From assembly GCF_009363695.1 (NCBI RefSeq), contig NZ_CP045403.1, positions 3,730,501 to 3,794,500 of the forward strand: 64,000 bases of DNA, written 5' to 3'. Both the position numbers and the translations under genes were made by a program. Below the pieces are notes generated by a model. That model was not told the DNA's origin, ran no database searches, and saw nothing but the letters and a program-made list of their open reading frames with translations. How positions within the stretch are numbered: position 1 is the first letter of the stretch; each line of letters opens with the position of its first letter. Shown here one piece after another: positions 50,678 through 60,419 of the stretch. The DNA comes from Bacillus sp. THAF10 (lineage in GTDB: Bacteria > Bacillota > Bacilli > Bacillales > Bacillaceae_I).

Positions 50678-51982
50678 TTATGCTTCTTTCATTTGCTCGA
50701 TGATGACGGTTTGCTCTTGTTCCATGGAGCTTACGCGTTCGATGTCTGCGCCAAGTGCTGCTAGTTTGTTGTGGAAGTTCACATAGCCACGGTCTAAGTG
50801 TTTTAGTTCCGTCACGCGTGTGTATCCGTCTGCAACTAGGCCAGCAAGTGTTAGCGCTGCGGCTGCACGTAGATCGGTTGCTGCTACTTCGGCACCTTGC
50901 AGCTTGGATGGTCCATTGATGACAACGGAGCGTCCCTCGATCTTGATGTCGCCATTCATACGACGGAATTCTTCCACGTGCATGAAGCGGTTTTCAAATA
51001 CTGTTTCTGTGATCATGCTGGTTCCTTCTGCTGCTAGAAGCAGTGACATCATTTGTGATTGCATGTCAGTTGGGAAACCAGGGTGTGGCATGGTTTTGAT
51101 GTCGATTGGCTTTAGTTTTTCTGGACCAATGACACGAAGTCCGTTTTCTACTTCTTCAAACTTAACGCCCATTTCTTCCATTTTGGCAATAAGTGAGCTG
51201 GAGTGTTCTGGTACAGCACCTTCGACAATAACGTCTCCACCTGTGATTGCTGCGGCAACCATGAATGTGCCTGCTTCAATGCGGTCAGGGATGATGTTGT
51301 GTGTGCAGCCGTGTAATTCGGATACACCTTCGATTTTAATGGTTCCAGTACCTGCTCCGCGAACCTTAGCTCCCATGGAGTTTAAGAAGTTCGCCAAGTC
51401 CACGATTTCTGGCTCTTTTGCGACGTTTTCTAGGATTGTTGTCCCTTCAGCAAGCGTTGCAGCCATCATGATGTTTTCTGTCGCTCCCACACTTGGGAAG
51501 TCCAGATATATTTTCGCGCCTTGTAATCTACCTTCTACTTCGGCATCGATATAACCATTTCCAACCTTCACTTTTGCACCCATCGCTTCAAAGCCTTTTA
51601 GATGCTGGTCAATTGGTCTAGATCCGATTGCACAGCCACCTGGCAATGCAATTTGTGCTTTTCCGTTACGAGCTAGTAATGAACCCATCACTAGTACGGA
51701 TGCACGCATTTTCCTTACATATTCAAACGGCGCTTCTGTGTGAAGCTCTCTCGTAGCGTCGACAATTATACGATTATTTTCAAATTCAACATCGGCATTC
51801 ATGTAACGCAAAACCTCGTTAATCGTATAAACGTCGGAGAGCTCAGGTACATCTAAGATTTCGCATTTGCCTTTGCTAGCTAATAAAGTTGCAGCGATGA
51901 CAGGTAGTACTGCATTCTTGGCACCTTCTACCTTAACAGTACCTTTTAACCTCTGACCGCCACGGACGATGATTTTTTCCAA
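50678..51982 (-). CDS. murA: UDP-N-acetylglucosamine 1-carboxyvinyltransferase
   Basis: 434 residues. The reactive Cys117 is in [17 protein letters not shown], and [15 protein letters not shown] near residue 20 binds the nucleotide. It does the first committed step of peptidoglycan precursor synthesis and is the fosfomycin target. It follows ywmB, with spoIID after it, as in B. subtilis (murAA). RBS is GGGG in CGCGGAGGGGAACG. Confidence 0.97.
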   Translation of the reverse strand: MEKIIVRGGQRLKGTVKVEGAKNAVLPVIAATLLASKGKCEILDVPELSDVYTINEVLRYMNADVEFENNRIIVDATRELHTEAPFEYVRKMRASVLVMGSLLARNGKAQIALPGGCAIGSRPIDQHLKGFEAMGAKVKVGNGYIDAEVEGRLQGAKIYLDFPSVGATENIMMAATLAEGTTILENVAKEPEIVDLANFLNSMGAKVRGAGTGTIKIEGVSELHGCTHNIIPDRIEAGTFMVAAAITGGDVIVEGAVPEHSSSLIAKMEEMGVKFEEVENGLRVIGPEKLKPIDIKTMPHPGFPTDMQSQMMSLLLAAEGTSMITETVFENRFMHVEEFRRMNGDIKIEGRSVVINGPSKLQGAEVAATDLRAAAALTLAGLVADGYTRVTELKHLDRGYVNFHNKLAALGADIERVSSMEQEQTVIIEQMKEA

Positions 51983-52014
51983 AACGTTCCCCTCCGCGTC
52001 TTTTATTCTATATA

Positions 52015-52800
52015 TTAGTATTCAACAGTAATAATTGGCGTGCCTACAATCACGGTAGTCTTATCGCCCATTCCTTGTGTTCTTAATCCAATTTGCAAGT
52101 TCATTTTTCCATGCTGTGCCGGAAGAACATTATTCCACAATTCAGTATATGCTGAAACGGAAACAAAGGTATCTTCTCTGATCTCTTCCACTTTCTCTGC
52201 CGAAAAAGAGTCTAGTAAAATATTTGTCGTATTTTGCAAACCATCTTCAATTTTATCATTGACTTCTCCAATCACACAACTAAATATTTCAAAGTCCTCT
52301 TGAGAAATTTTGGTAAGATTCAAATAAAAATCCTTGATCATTCCTGTTGCTGAGGCATCTTCCCAGTCATACCCAGTGACCTCATATAATAAGTACGAGC
52401 TTGGGGACGACTTTGTGTGGGTGGTGATAAGCTGAAGAGTTTCCTCTTGTTTAAGCAGATCATTATAAAACGTTCCGACTGCCTTCCATTGGTTGTCTTC
52501 CTCCATCACGGTCCAATTCAGATGGCCCATCTTCTGTTTTAAATGATTTACCTCTTTTTGAAAAGCGTCTAAATCCCTAATTTTATAGACGTTTATTCGC
52601 CCATAAAGTTTCCACTCTTGCACACTTATTTTTTCTTTTTGAAAAACCTCAACAATATCAAGTATCTCAGTACTGAATTCGTTTGTATCTTGAGCTCTGC
52701 TTTTTTCATTCCCAAGAATTACCCCCGTAAAACATATAATTAAAATAAATCCAATTCCTAGCAATCTATTAGTTCTATCCGTCCATTTAATCTTGCTCAT
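52015..52800 (-). CDS. ywmB: YwmB family protein
   Basis: 261 residues from the second of two ATGs behind GGGGGAA (the first is only 2 bases away). One N-terminal helix ([18 protein letters not shown]) makes it exported or anchored. The body has two related alpha-beta halves ([42 protein letters not shown]), as in the TATA-box-binding-like YwmB fold. Its position directly upstream of murA is conserved in Bacillus. Function is unknown. Confidence 0.85.
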   Translation of the reverse strand: MSKIKWTDRTNRLLGIGFILIICFTGVILGNEKSRAQDTNEFSTEILDIVEVFQKEKISVQEWKLYGRINVYKIRDLDAFQKEVNHLKQKMGHLNWTVMEEDNQWKAVGTFYNDLLKQEETLQLITTHTKSSPSSYLLYEVTGYDWEDASATGMIKDFYLNLTKISQEDFEIFSCVIGEVNDKIEDGLQNTTNILLDSFSAEKVEEIREDTFVSVSAYTELWNNVLPAQHGKMNLQIGLRTQGMGDKTTVIVGTPIITVEY

Positions 52801-53010
52801 CATTTCCCCCACGCTCCCCGTTCTTGTTACTACCCATTGTTGACAGCTGCGACTGTAGAAATACATAAAAAGGTTCGTCAAAATTCTTAGGAATTGCTTA
52901 CGAAATTTCGGGATGTGGTGTGAGCTGGCGGGGGTTGTTGCTTTTTTTAGAAGGGGTTGGGTAATTAGTGGGTTTTTGAGAAGATTTTAGATACGGGGAT
53001 TGTGTGGAAC

Positions 53011-53038
53011 AAAAAAAATACCCTGCATATGCGGGGTA
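53011..53038 (-). terminator. Terminator downstream of ywzB and the 20-bp array
   Basis: Minus strand TACCCCGCATATGCAGGGTA followed by TTTTTTTT. It lies between the array and ywmB. Confidence 0.75.
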
Positions 53039-53083
53039 CTCGTGGATAGCGATGGTCGATGGAAGAGCTAAAAATTTGTTTAA

Positions 53084-53230
53084 GAGCGATTTTTTAAATT
53101 TGCGAGCGAAAAACTGAATTTGTGAGCGATAATTGGAATTTACGAGCGAAAAACTGAATTTACGAGCGATAATTGGAATTTACGAGCGAAAAATATAGTT
53201 TACGAGCGAAAATCAAATTTTGAGAGCGAA
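53084..53230 (+). repeat. 20-bp tandem repeat array (eight units)
   Basis: GAGCGA starts at 53084, 53104 and every 20 bases to 53224. Units read GAGCGAAAAACTGAATTTAC or GAGCGATAATTGGAATTTAC, partly alternating. It lies between ywmB and ywzB; nothing else is seen in 52801-53010. Confidence 0.9.
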
Positions 53231-53272
53231 ATGCCTAAATATGGATTTCTCAACCTTCCATTGCCCCGCCCC

Positions 53273-53503
53273 CTACCACATCATCGGCAATCGTTGCGAC
53301 AAGAACAGGTAGTCTAAGAAGAAGTTGCTTACTGCCGAGCCGATCGCAATTGTCACGAGGATTAGCAGGAGTCGAACTTGTACGACTCTGTTTTTTTTCA
53401 TCCATTGTTCGTATTGCACGCCTTGCAGAGCCCACCAGGTAATTGTGATGAACATGAGGTGCGAGAGAATACTAACGAGTGCTTGCACGCCGAAATCTAT
53501 CAT
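53273..53503 (-). CDS. ywzB: YwzB (DUF1146) membrane protein
   Basis: 76 residues from the ATG 9 bases after GGAAGG; the open frame extends much further upstream without a start signal. Two helices: ALVSILSHLMFITITWWALQ and LLLILVTIAIGSAVSNFFLD, separated by GVQYEQWMKKNRVVQVR, the DUF1146 signature. In B. subtilis ywzB sits between atpC and ywmA-ywmB; here the nuo operon lies upstream. Role unknown. Confidence 0.88.
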   Translation of the reverse strand: MIDFGVQALVSILSHLMFITITWWALQGVQYEQWMKKNRVVQVRLLLILVTIAIGSAVSNFFLDYLFLSQRLPMMW

Positions 53504-53617
53504 GTGTTTCATCCTTCCTTTAAAACTAAAAGATATTTTCCTTCTATAATAATACAACAAACTTCTATTCTTAAAATTTATTGTTTTAACTTTTTGATAC
53601 GTATTGGAACAATATAA

Positions 53618-53645
53618 AAGGAAGGAGCTCCCCAACTCCTTCCTT
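53618..53645 (-). terminator. Hairpin at the end of the nuo operon
   Basis: AAGGAAGGAG, loop TTGGGGAG, CTCCTTCCTT, then TTATATTG on the minus strand: a strong stem with a modest U-tract. Confidence 0.65.
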
Positions 53646-53675
53646 TCTATGAGAAAAACATATACCCCTTAAAAC

Positions 53676-55214
53676 TTACTGATGATTCCGATCGACCTCA
53701 AAGAAGTCAATTAAAATGTCAAACTGGCTTCCGAACATATCCATCGCAAGACCAGGCAAAATACCAAGCACGATTGTTCCGATTGCACATGCCACTATCG
53801 TAATCCCAATTCCAACCGGAACATGGATTTTTTCCTGTGAGGCTGCTGGGCGGAAGAACATTTGAGTCATAATACCAAAATAATAAAAGTAGGAAACAAC
53901 GGTAGTCAAAATCAGAATCGAGGCAAGCACATAGGCGTTGTTTGGTTCTGAGATCGCACCGATAAAAATGTTCAGTTTTCCGATAAAGCCTGCTGTCCCC
54001 GGGATTCCCGCTAGTGAGAGCAGGAACAAGGACATCAACACCGCCAACAATGGTGAGCGCTGATACAAGCCGGCAAAACGGCTCACTTCTTCCGAATCGT
54101 CGCGCGCGGACAAGACTTGAATGATAGCGAGTGCACCAATGTTCATGAATAGATAGGCAAGTAGGTAGAACCACATAGCTTCAAAAATGAAGATGAAGTT
54201 CAGTGTCGCAAGTGGCACTAACAGATAGCCAGCATGCGCGACTCCTGAGTATGCGAGCATCCGCTTGACGTTGTGCTGACGTAGAGCGACGAAGTTACCG
54301 ATAATCATCGATGTAACCGCTAGGACAGCGATAAACTCCTTCATTGAGAAGAGCATAGATGCACCGTCTGCCGCTTTGGTTGCAAAGAACAGCGTGACAA
54401 ACAACCGTAAAACAATGATAAAGCCAGCAGTTTTTGATACTACCGCCAAAAATGCCGTCACTGGAGTTGGTGCGCCTTGGTAGACGTCCGGTGCCCACAT
54501 ATGGAATGGTGCGGTAGCAAGCTTAAAGCTAAGTCCTACAAACATCATCATAAAGGCGATGACCAGTAGAAATTGCATGTCGCGAGCATTGATTTGACCT
54601 AGCTGCATGTACATTTCCGTTAGGTTGGTGGTGCCCGTGAGACCGTACACATAGCTCATCCCAAAAAGAGTGATAGCTGTGGCGATTCCACCGTTAATGA
54701 CATATTTCATCGCGGCCTCGTTGGACTGGAGGTTCTTTTTGCGTAAGCCTGCCAGAACGTAAGAGGACAAGGACAGAAGCTCCAAACCGACAAACAAGGT
54801 GATCAAGTCGCCGCTTGATGCCATGATCATGGCACCTAGCACCCCTGCTAACAACAGGTAGAAAAACTCCCCGCGGTATTCTGTTAAGCCTTCTTTTGGC
54901 TCATAGCTGATGGCCATTAGCATAATGAAGGCAGATCCTAAGAGAATTAACGTTTTAAATGCCAGGGCAAAGCTGTCGAGGCGGTAGGTTTCATAAAGGA
55001 TCGTGATCACTTCACGAGGGTCTTTATCGTACATGCCCACCAAAAAGCCAAGGGCCACGAGAATGCCGGCGAATCCAAGCCAACCGAGCAGTCTCCGGTC
55101 TATTTTTTTCGGTAAAAATAAGTCCAGTAATGTGAGAAGGGTGGCAACACCAAGGATGATGAATTCTGGTGCCATGACACTCCATTCAAAGCTGAGTAAG
55201 GTTTCTAAATCCAT
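53676..55214 (-). CDS. nuoN: NADH-quinone oxidoreductase subunit N
   Basis: 512 residues, about 14 membrane helices. Antiporter-like core with LLSLSSYVLAGLRKKNLQSN, PFHMWAPDVYQGAPTPVTAF and VKRMLAYSGVAHAGYLLVPL; conserved proton-path Lys and Glu residues are in place. Last gene of the operon, 7 bases after nuoM. It forms one of the three proton channels of the membrane arm. Confidence 0.94.
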   Translation of the reverse strand: MDLETLLSFEWSVMAPEFIILGVATLLTLLDLFLPKKIDRRLLGWLGFAGILVALGFLVGMYDKDPREVITILYETYRLDSFALAFKTLILLGSAFIMLMAISYEPKEGLTEYRGEFFYLLLAGVLGAMIMASSGDLITLFVGLELLSLSSYVLAGLRKKNLQSNEAAMKYVINGGIATAITLFGMSYVYGLTGTTNLTEMYMQLGQINARDMQFLLVIAFMMMFVGLSFKLATAPFHMWAPDVYQGAPTPVTAFLAVVSKTAGFIIVLRLFVTLFFATKAADGASMLFSMKEFIAVLAVTSMIIGNFVALRQHNVKRMLAYSGVAHAGYLLVPLATLNFIFIFEAMWFYLLAYLFMNIGALAIIQVLSARDDSEEVSRFAGLYQRSPLLAVLMSLFLLSLAGIPGTAGFIGKLNIFIGAISEPNNAYVLASILILTTVVSYFYYFGIMTQMFFRPAASQEKIHVPVGIGITIVACAIGTIVLGILPGLAMDMFGSQFDILIDFFEVDRNHQ

Positions 55215-55221
55215 CTCCTCA

Positions 55222-56760
55222 TCACCCTCCTATCCCTAGTATGATGTTGTTGATGGTGTCTTGCAGCGGCTGTGCGAGAATGCTTGGGTACACACCAATC
55301 AGGACGATGAAGAACAGCATCGCAAGCACCGGAATGAACTCGACCCGACGAAGGTCTACTAAGTTTCCGCTGCTGTAGGGTTCTGTTGTTGGCCCGAATG
55401 TCATGCCAAGTACAGCGCGCAACAGATAAGCTGCCGTTAAAATGATGCCGAGTGTTCCGACTGCGGCAACGACCGGCATTTCACGGAACAGTCCCATAAA
55501 GGCAAGGAATTCACTGACAAATCCGGACATTCCCGGTAAGCCAAGAGAGGCCATCGCTCCGACAAGAAAGAACCCAGCGGTAAGTGGCATCACCTTGGCA
55601 AGGCCACCGAGCTTGTTGATGTCGGTTGTGCCCGTACGTTCGTACATTACACCTATCAAGAAGAATAGGAGTGCTGCGATGAAGCCGTGGGACACGACCT
55701 GGAAGATTGCGCCCTGAACACCTGCTTCATTAAGGGATGCAAGTCCAATGAGGACAATTCCCATATGCGAGATACTGGAGTAGGCCAGCACCATTTTGAA
55801 ATCTGTTTGAATGAGCGCTAGGAATGCTCCGTATAGGAGATTCACCACGCCTAAGATTGCGAGAATGAAAGCTAGCTGCTGAAATTGCTCTGGGAAAATA
55901 CCGACACCAAATCGAATGAGACCAAATGCCCCTATTTTCAGCAAAACCCCAGCATGCAGCATGACAATCGATGGTGGCGCCTGAACGTGCACCTTGAGCA
56001 TCCAGCTATGAAGGGGCACGATTGGCAGCTTCACGCCAAAGGCAACAAGCAGTCCAAGAAGTAAGCCCATCCTCAAATCATCTGTTACTTCGCCAAGGAA
56101 CATCGCGTCACTCTCGCCGGTAAACATCGCGGTAATGTCGGCAATGTTCATCGTCCCTGTTTTTGTAAAAAGGACCACAAAGACAATTAATAGAATGGCA
56201 GAGCCGAGTCCGTTGTAAATTAAAAAACGGTAGGCGGCATTTTCTTTTTCAAAATAGCCCCATTTTCCGATTAAGAAGAACATCGGAATGAGGGTGAGTT
56301 CAAAGAAAAAGAAGAATAATAGAAGATTCTCTGCTGCAAAGACACCGAGCATCCCAATTTGTAAAAGGAAGAAAAGGATGAAATAGCCCTTCCATTCTTT
56401 TTTTACATGAATCGATGCGATCGCTGCAAGCGTTGATAGCACCGCAGTTAAGAGAATCATAACAAGAGAGAATCCGTCGAGCCCAAGTTCATAGGAAATC
56501 GGCTGGTACGCAGCGGTTCCATAGACTTCTTTCGTTAAGCCTTGGTTTCCAAATTGGATCCAGTCGATTTTGACGGCGAACTGGCTTAACCCCTCCCCCG
56601 CTTTGTATTGCCAAAACGCGAATAGCGCGAGAAGCAAGGATGGCAGTGTTGCGAGCACACCGACCGTTTTGATCGCTTGCTCACTTGTTTTTTCCATAAA
56701 GAGTAAAAGGAATATTCCTAAAAGAGGGGCAAAGATTAAAGCAGTTAAAAAGATATTCAT
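55222..56760 (-). CDS. nuoM: NADH-quinone oxidoreductase subunit M
   Basis: 512 residues. Marks are FFFELTLIPMFFLIGKWG (with the conserved Glu), LPIVPLHSWMLKVHVQAPPS and KMVLAYSSISHMGIVLIGLA. About 14 helices. It overlaps the nuoL stop by four bases. Second antiporter-like proton channel. Confidence 0.94.
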   Translation of the reverse strand: MNIFLTALIFAPLLGIFLLLFMEKTSEQAIKTVGVLATLPSLLLALFAFWQYKAGEGLSQFAVKIDWIQFGNQGLTKEVYGTAAYQPISYELGLDGFSLVMILLTAVLSTLAAIASIHVKKEWKGYFILFFLLQIGMLGVFAAENLLLFFFFFELTLIPMFFLIGKWGYFEKENAAYRFLIYNGLGSAILLIVFVVLFTKTGTMNIADITAMFTGESDAMFLGEVTDDLRMGLLLGLLVAFGVKLPIVPLHSWMLKVHVQAPPSIVMLHAGVLLKIGAFGLIRFGVGIFPEQFQQLAFILAILGVVNLLYGAFLALIQTDFKMVLAYSSISHMGIVLIGLASLNEAGVQGAIFQVVSHGFIAALLFFLIGVMYERTGTTDINKLGGLAKVMPLTAGFFLVGAMASLGLPGMSGFVSEFLAFMGLFREMPVVAAVGTLGIILTAAYLLRAVLGMTFGPTTEPYSSGNLVDLRRVEFIPVLAMLFFIVLIGVYPSILAQPLQDTINNIILGIGG

Positions 56761-58625
56761 CCGATGTACCCCCCTGTGAAGATGAAAATAATAATAAGAA
56801 TGGCAAGCCCCACAAAGGCCACAGCGCCATAGGTTTGTGTTTGGCCGTTCTGCACTTTCGCACCAAGTTTGCCAAGCTGTTGAGAAAGAACGGCAATACC
56901 CTTCATCGTTCCTTGTACCAAGAATTCGTCGATGTATTTTAGAAACAGGCTGATGACGCGCGTTCCGTACACAACGGTCATGCCATAAAATTCATCTACA
57001 AAATACTTGTTGCGCAGAATTCCATACAAGTGTGGTGCGCCTTCACTGAAGGTGTCACGTGAAATGGAACGACGGAAGTAAATCAGGTAGGCAAAGCCAA
57101 TTCCAGCAACTGTTGCTAGTATGGCGGCTGCCATAATCCATTTTGGCCCAGAGATATGAGATTCCCCGTAAAGGGTCGTTCCTTCTGTCAGCCAGTCGCC
57201 AAGAAAATGACCAAACCACGGCGTGTTCATGTAACCAGCAACCACCGCCAGCACTCCAAGGACGATCATTGGCATCGTCATCACTGCAGGGGATTCATGC
57301 ACCTTTTTCTGATCCCCTCGCGCATCTCCCGTGAAAACAAGGAAGAACAGGCGGAACATATAGAAGGCCGTGAAGAATGCTGCAATCAGTGCGACGAAAA
57401 ATAAGAATGGATTTCCGTTTACCCAGGCGGCAATCAGAATTTCTTCCTTACTGAAAAAGCCAGAAAACAACGGCACACCTGTGATGGCAAGTGTTCCAAT
57501 TAGAAACAGAATGCCCGTTGTGCGCATTTTTTTCCAAACCCCGCCCATCTCGTCAATATTCTGCGTATGAACGGCATGGATGACACTTCCGGCTGCAAGA
57601 AACAGCAGGGCTTTAAAGAATGCGTGGGTGGTCAGGTGGAATACTCCTGCCACGTAGCCTGCAGAGCCAAGTGCCAGCATCATGAATCCGAGCTGACTCA
57701 CGGTGGAATAGGCTAATACGCGCTTAATATCCTTTTGAACAAGGCCAATCGAAGCTGCGAAAATTGCTGTGAATGCTCCAACAATCGCCACGGTCATTAA
57801 GGCTGTTTCACTGGCGTTGTAGAGTGGAAACAACGTTGCGACTAGGTAAACTCCGGCTGCAACCATCGTTGCGGCGTGAATAAGTGCGGAAACAGGCGTT
57901 GGACCTTCCATCGCGTCCGGTAGCCACGAGTGAAGCGGAAATTGACCGGATTTCCCCATTGCTCCAATAAAAATAAGGATGGCAATGAGGGTGAGCATGC
58001 CGGCAGAAATACTGCCAGCGTTGACCGCGTCAAAAATGACGTCATATTCAAAGCTACCAACCTGCCAGAATAGCAGGATGATCCCGATGAATAAGCCAAC
58101 ATCCCCAATCCGCGTCATGATAAACGCTTTTTTGGCAGCGGCTTTTGCTTCATGTTTGTAAAAATAGAACCCGATGAGCAAGAACGACCCGACTCCGACA
58201 AGCTCCCAGAATATATAGAGCTGCAGAAGATTCGGTGACATCACTAAGGCCAGCATAGCAAAGGTGAATAGGCCTAAATAAGCATAGAATACATGAAAAC
58301 GGTCATCGCCGTGCATATATCCTTTGGTGTAAATATGTACTAATAAGCTGACAAGTGATACTACGACAAGCATCAAGGCATTTAATTGATTGACTTCATA
58401 TCCCGCCGTCAACACGACGTCCCCTATTTGGAGCCAGTCAAATGTGGCTTTAAAAGTTGGTGCTGAAAACCGCTCCCATAGTGCCAGGATGGAAAAGATG
58501 AGTGATGCTGCGACCAGAATGATACCTACATGTGCACTCGACTCTCTTAATCTTTTACCAAAAAGCAATAATAGGATAAAGGAGATCAGCGGAAAAAGCG
58601 GGATGATCCAAGCATTCTCCATCAT
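56757..58625 (-). CDS. nuoL: NADH-quinone oxidoreductase subunit L
   Basis: 622 residues from the ATG that follows AAGGGG; the open frame continues 19 codons upstream into a repeat element. Marks are FWELVGVGSFLLIGFYF, PLHSWLPDAMEGPTPVSALI and RVLAYSTVSQLGFMMLALGS. The C-terminal lateral helix and final transmembrane helix are present (ends AILIIIFIFTGGYIG). Distal proton channel of complex I. The 284-bp gap to nuoK contains repeat copy C. Confidence 0.94.
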   Translation of the reverse strand: MMENAWIIPLFPLISFILLLLFGKRLRESSAHVGIILVAASLIFSILALWERFSAPTFKATFDWLQIGDVVLTAGYEVNQLNALMLVVVSLVSLLVHIYTKGYMHGDDRFHVFYAYLGLFTFAMLALVMSPNLLQLYIFWELVGVGSFLLIGFYFYKHEAKAAAKKAFIMTRIGDVGLFIGIILLFWQVGSFEYDVIFDAVNAGSISAGMLTLIAILIFIGAMGKSGQFPLHSWLPDAMEGPTPVSALIHAATMVAAGVYLVATLFPLYNASETALMTVAIVGAFTAIFAASIGLVQKDIKRVLAYSTVSQLGFMMLALGSAGYVAGVFHLTTHAFFKALLFLAAGSVIHAVHTQNIDEMGGVWKKMRTTGILFLIGTLAITGVPLFSGFFSKEEILIAAWVNGNPFLFFVALIAAFFTAFYMFRLFFLVFTGDARGDQKKVHESPAVMTMPMIVLGVLAVVAGYMNTPWFGHFLGDWLTEGTTLYGESHISGPKWIMAAAILATVAGIGFAYLIYFRRSISRDTFSEGAPHLYGILRNKYFVDEFYGMTVVYGTRVISLFLKYIDEFLVQGTMKGIAVLSQQLGKLGAKVQNGQTQTYGAVAFVGLAILIIIFIFTGGYIG

Positions 58626-58724
58626 CGTATCAAGTCCCCTTCTTTTACGCAGGGCATAGTTTGACTCTGCGCTTTTGTGCAAGCTAGTTGCGGGTGATTA
58701 ATTTTTAAACACTGTCAACATGAC

Positions 58725-58855
58725 GCTGTTGATTTCCGCAAATGGCTCCGCGTCCTGCGGGGCGAGTTGAGAGCCTCCTCAGGCTTTGCGCCTGCGGGTC
58801 TCCAGTCAATCGCTTCATTCCCGCGGGAGTCTCCGCCTTTGCTCCAATCAACAGC
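58725..58855. repeat. ~130-bp inverted-repeat element, copy C inside the nuo operon
   Basis: Begins GCTGTTGATTTCCGCAAATG and ends GCTCCAATCAACAGC, complementary ends; interior GCCTCCTCAGGCTTTGCGCC and CCCGCGGGAGTCTCCGCC. Reverse orientation to copy A at 10094. It lies between nuoK and nuoL. Confidence 0.85.
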
Positions 58856-58909
58856 TGAATACTTCTGACTATTAACAGCGCTTTTTTCAAAGGCTTTTAT
58901 CCAGCCTTC

Positions 58910-59224
58910 TTAATTTTTCAAAACATTCATTTCATCAATATTTACCGTTTTGCGGTTTCTGTATAGCGCAATCAGGATTGCGAGTCCGACTGCGGCTTCT
59001 GCTGCGGCAACGGTAATGGTGAACAAGGAAAATACTTGTCCGGTAATGCCTGGGTTAATGCCGTATTTACTGAATGCCACAAGGTTTATGTTCACGGCAT
59101 TCAGCATCAGTTCGATACAGATAAGCACGATGACTGTGTTTCGTTTCGTAAGTGCTCCGTATAGGCCAATACAAAAAAGAATCAGTGCTAGAACAAGGTA
59201 AGCGGATAATGGAACACTACTCAT
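58910..59224 (-). CDS. nuoK: NADH-quinone oxidoreductase subunit K
   Basis: 104 residues, three helices. The conserved buried glutamates are in [18 protein letters not shown] and [18 protein letters not shown]. It overlaps nuoJ by four bases. Part of the proton pathway between the quinone site and the antiporter-like subunits. Confidence 0.95.
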   Translation of the reverse strand: MSSVPLSAYLVLALILFCIGLYGALTKRNTVIVLICIELMLNAVNINLVAFSKYGINPGITGQVFSLFTITVAAAEAAVGLAILIALYRNRKTVNIDEMNVLKN

Positions 59225-59754
59225 TCCTTCGTCGCCTCCTCTTTTACAGCGTCCTCGTCATCACGTTTTGCTAGGATAATGGCTCCCACAAGTGCCACAA
59301 GCAAAACGACAGACGTTAACTCAAACGGAATCACATATTTTGCGTAAATAGCGACCCCTATTTGCTCGGTGTTGTCGACGTGTAGATCTGCTGCTGGCTC
59401 TGTCCCGAAGTCGAGGTTATAAAGCCCCATGTACATGACAGCGGCAAACCCGATAACCCCTGCCCCAACAAGCAGCTTCCTGCCAAGACCGGATGTTTCG
59501 GAGTGATCGTTGTGACGGGTGAGCATGATTCCAAACAGCATAATGATGGTAATCGCACCAGAATAGATAAGAATTTGAACAGCCGCTACGAATTCAGCAG
59601 AAAGCATCACATAAATGCCCGCTAAGCTGATGAAGGTGAACACAAGTGACACGACCATGTGTACCACCTTTGTCAGATTAAGCATGAGGACTCCACCGGC
59701 GATCGCTGCGATTGCTAAGCCTAAAAACGCAATAAATTCACCAGAAATCGTCAT
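59221..59754 (-). CDS. nuoJ: NADH-quinone oxidoreductase subunit J
   Basis: 177 residues, five helices. Marks are [40 protein letters not shown] and IMLFGIMLT. The C-terminal tail is charged ([13 protein letters not shown]). It overlaps nuoI and nuoK by four bases each, indicating tight translational coupling. Confidence 0.94.
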   Translation of the reverse strand: MTISGEFIAFLGLAIAAIAGGVLMLNLTKVVHMVVSLVFTFISLAGIYVMLSAEFVAAVQILIYSGAITIIMLFGIMLTRHNDHSETSGLGRKLLVGAGVIGFAAVMYMGLYNLDFGTEPAADLHVDNTEQIGVAIYAKYVIPFELTSVVLLVALVGAIILAKRDDEDAVKEEATKE

Positions 59755-60170
59755 GCTTTATTCTCCTTTCTGAGGTTCGTATCGTTTTCATCCAACCACT
59801 GCAGGTCTTTAAAAAGTCGATCACGGCTGTATTCGGCAAGCTCAAAATTATTGCTCATGATGATGGCTTCTGTTGGGCAAACCTCCGTACAGAGGTCACA
59901 CAAAATACAGATTTCAAAGTTGATGTCGTACGTATCAATGATTTTCCCTTTTTTGGTGGGATCCGGATGCTTCTTCCCGGTAAGCTGAATACAGTCTGTT
60001 GGACAGATGTTGGCACATTGGTTACAGACGATGCATTTTTCCGGGTAGAATTTTTGGATGCCACGGAACCTGTCCGGTAGTGGCAGCGGTTCGTTCGGGT
60101 AGTCATAGGTTACTTTTTTCTTGGTTAAGTTTTGTAGGGTATATTTCAAACCTTTTGCAAGACCGCGCAT
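59751..60170 (-). CDS. nuoI: NADH-quinone oxidoreductase subunit I
   Basis: 139 residues. Two 4Fe-4S clusters (N6a/N6b): CIVCNQCANICP with Cys46, 49, 52, 56, and CILCDLCTEVCP with Cys88, 91, 94, 98. It passes electrons towards NuoB. The 249-bp gap to nuoH upstream holds repeat copy D. Confidence 0.96.
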   Translation of the reverse strand: MRGLAKGLKYTLQNLTKKKVTYDYPNEPLPLPDRFRGIQKFYPEKCIVCNQCANICPTDCIQLTGKKHPDPTKKGKIIDTYDINFEICILCDLCTEVCPTEAIIMSNNFELAEYSRDRLFKDLQWLDENDTNLRKENKA

Positions 60171-60244
60171 TTCGCTTCACCCCTGTTTTCTTCCGTTACC
60201 CCTTTAGTAAGGAATGATTGTTTTGAAAAAATCCGATGGACAAC

Positions 60245-60375
60245 GCTGTTAATTTCCGCAAATGGCTCCGCTTCCTGCGTGGCGGTCCGTGAGCCTCCTC
60301 GGGCTTTGCCCTGCGGGGTCTCACGAGACGCGCTATATCCCGCGGGAGTCTCCGCCATTTGCTCCAATTAACAGC
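60245..60375. repeat. ~130-bp inverted-repeat element, copy D inside the nuo operon
   Basis: Begins GCTGTTAATTTCCGCAAATG and ends GCTCCAATTAACAGC; the ends are complementary and differ from copy C in the same base pair (TTGATT/TTAATT with AATCAA/AATTAA), a compensated change. Interior GAGCCTCCTCGGGCTTTGCC and CCCGCGGGAGTCTCCGCC. It lies between nuoH and nuoI. Confidence 0.88.
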
Positions 60376-60419
60376 TGGAAACTGATAGAAATTTTTAATA
60401 AACCAAAACCATCTCTTCT

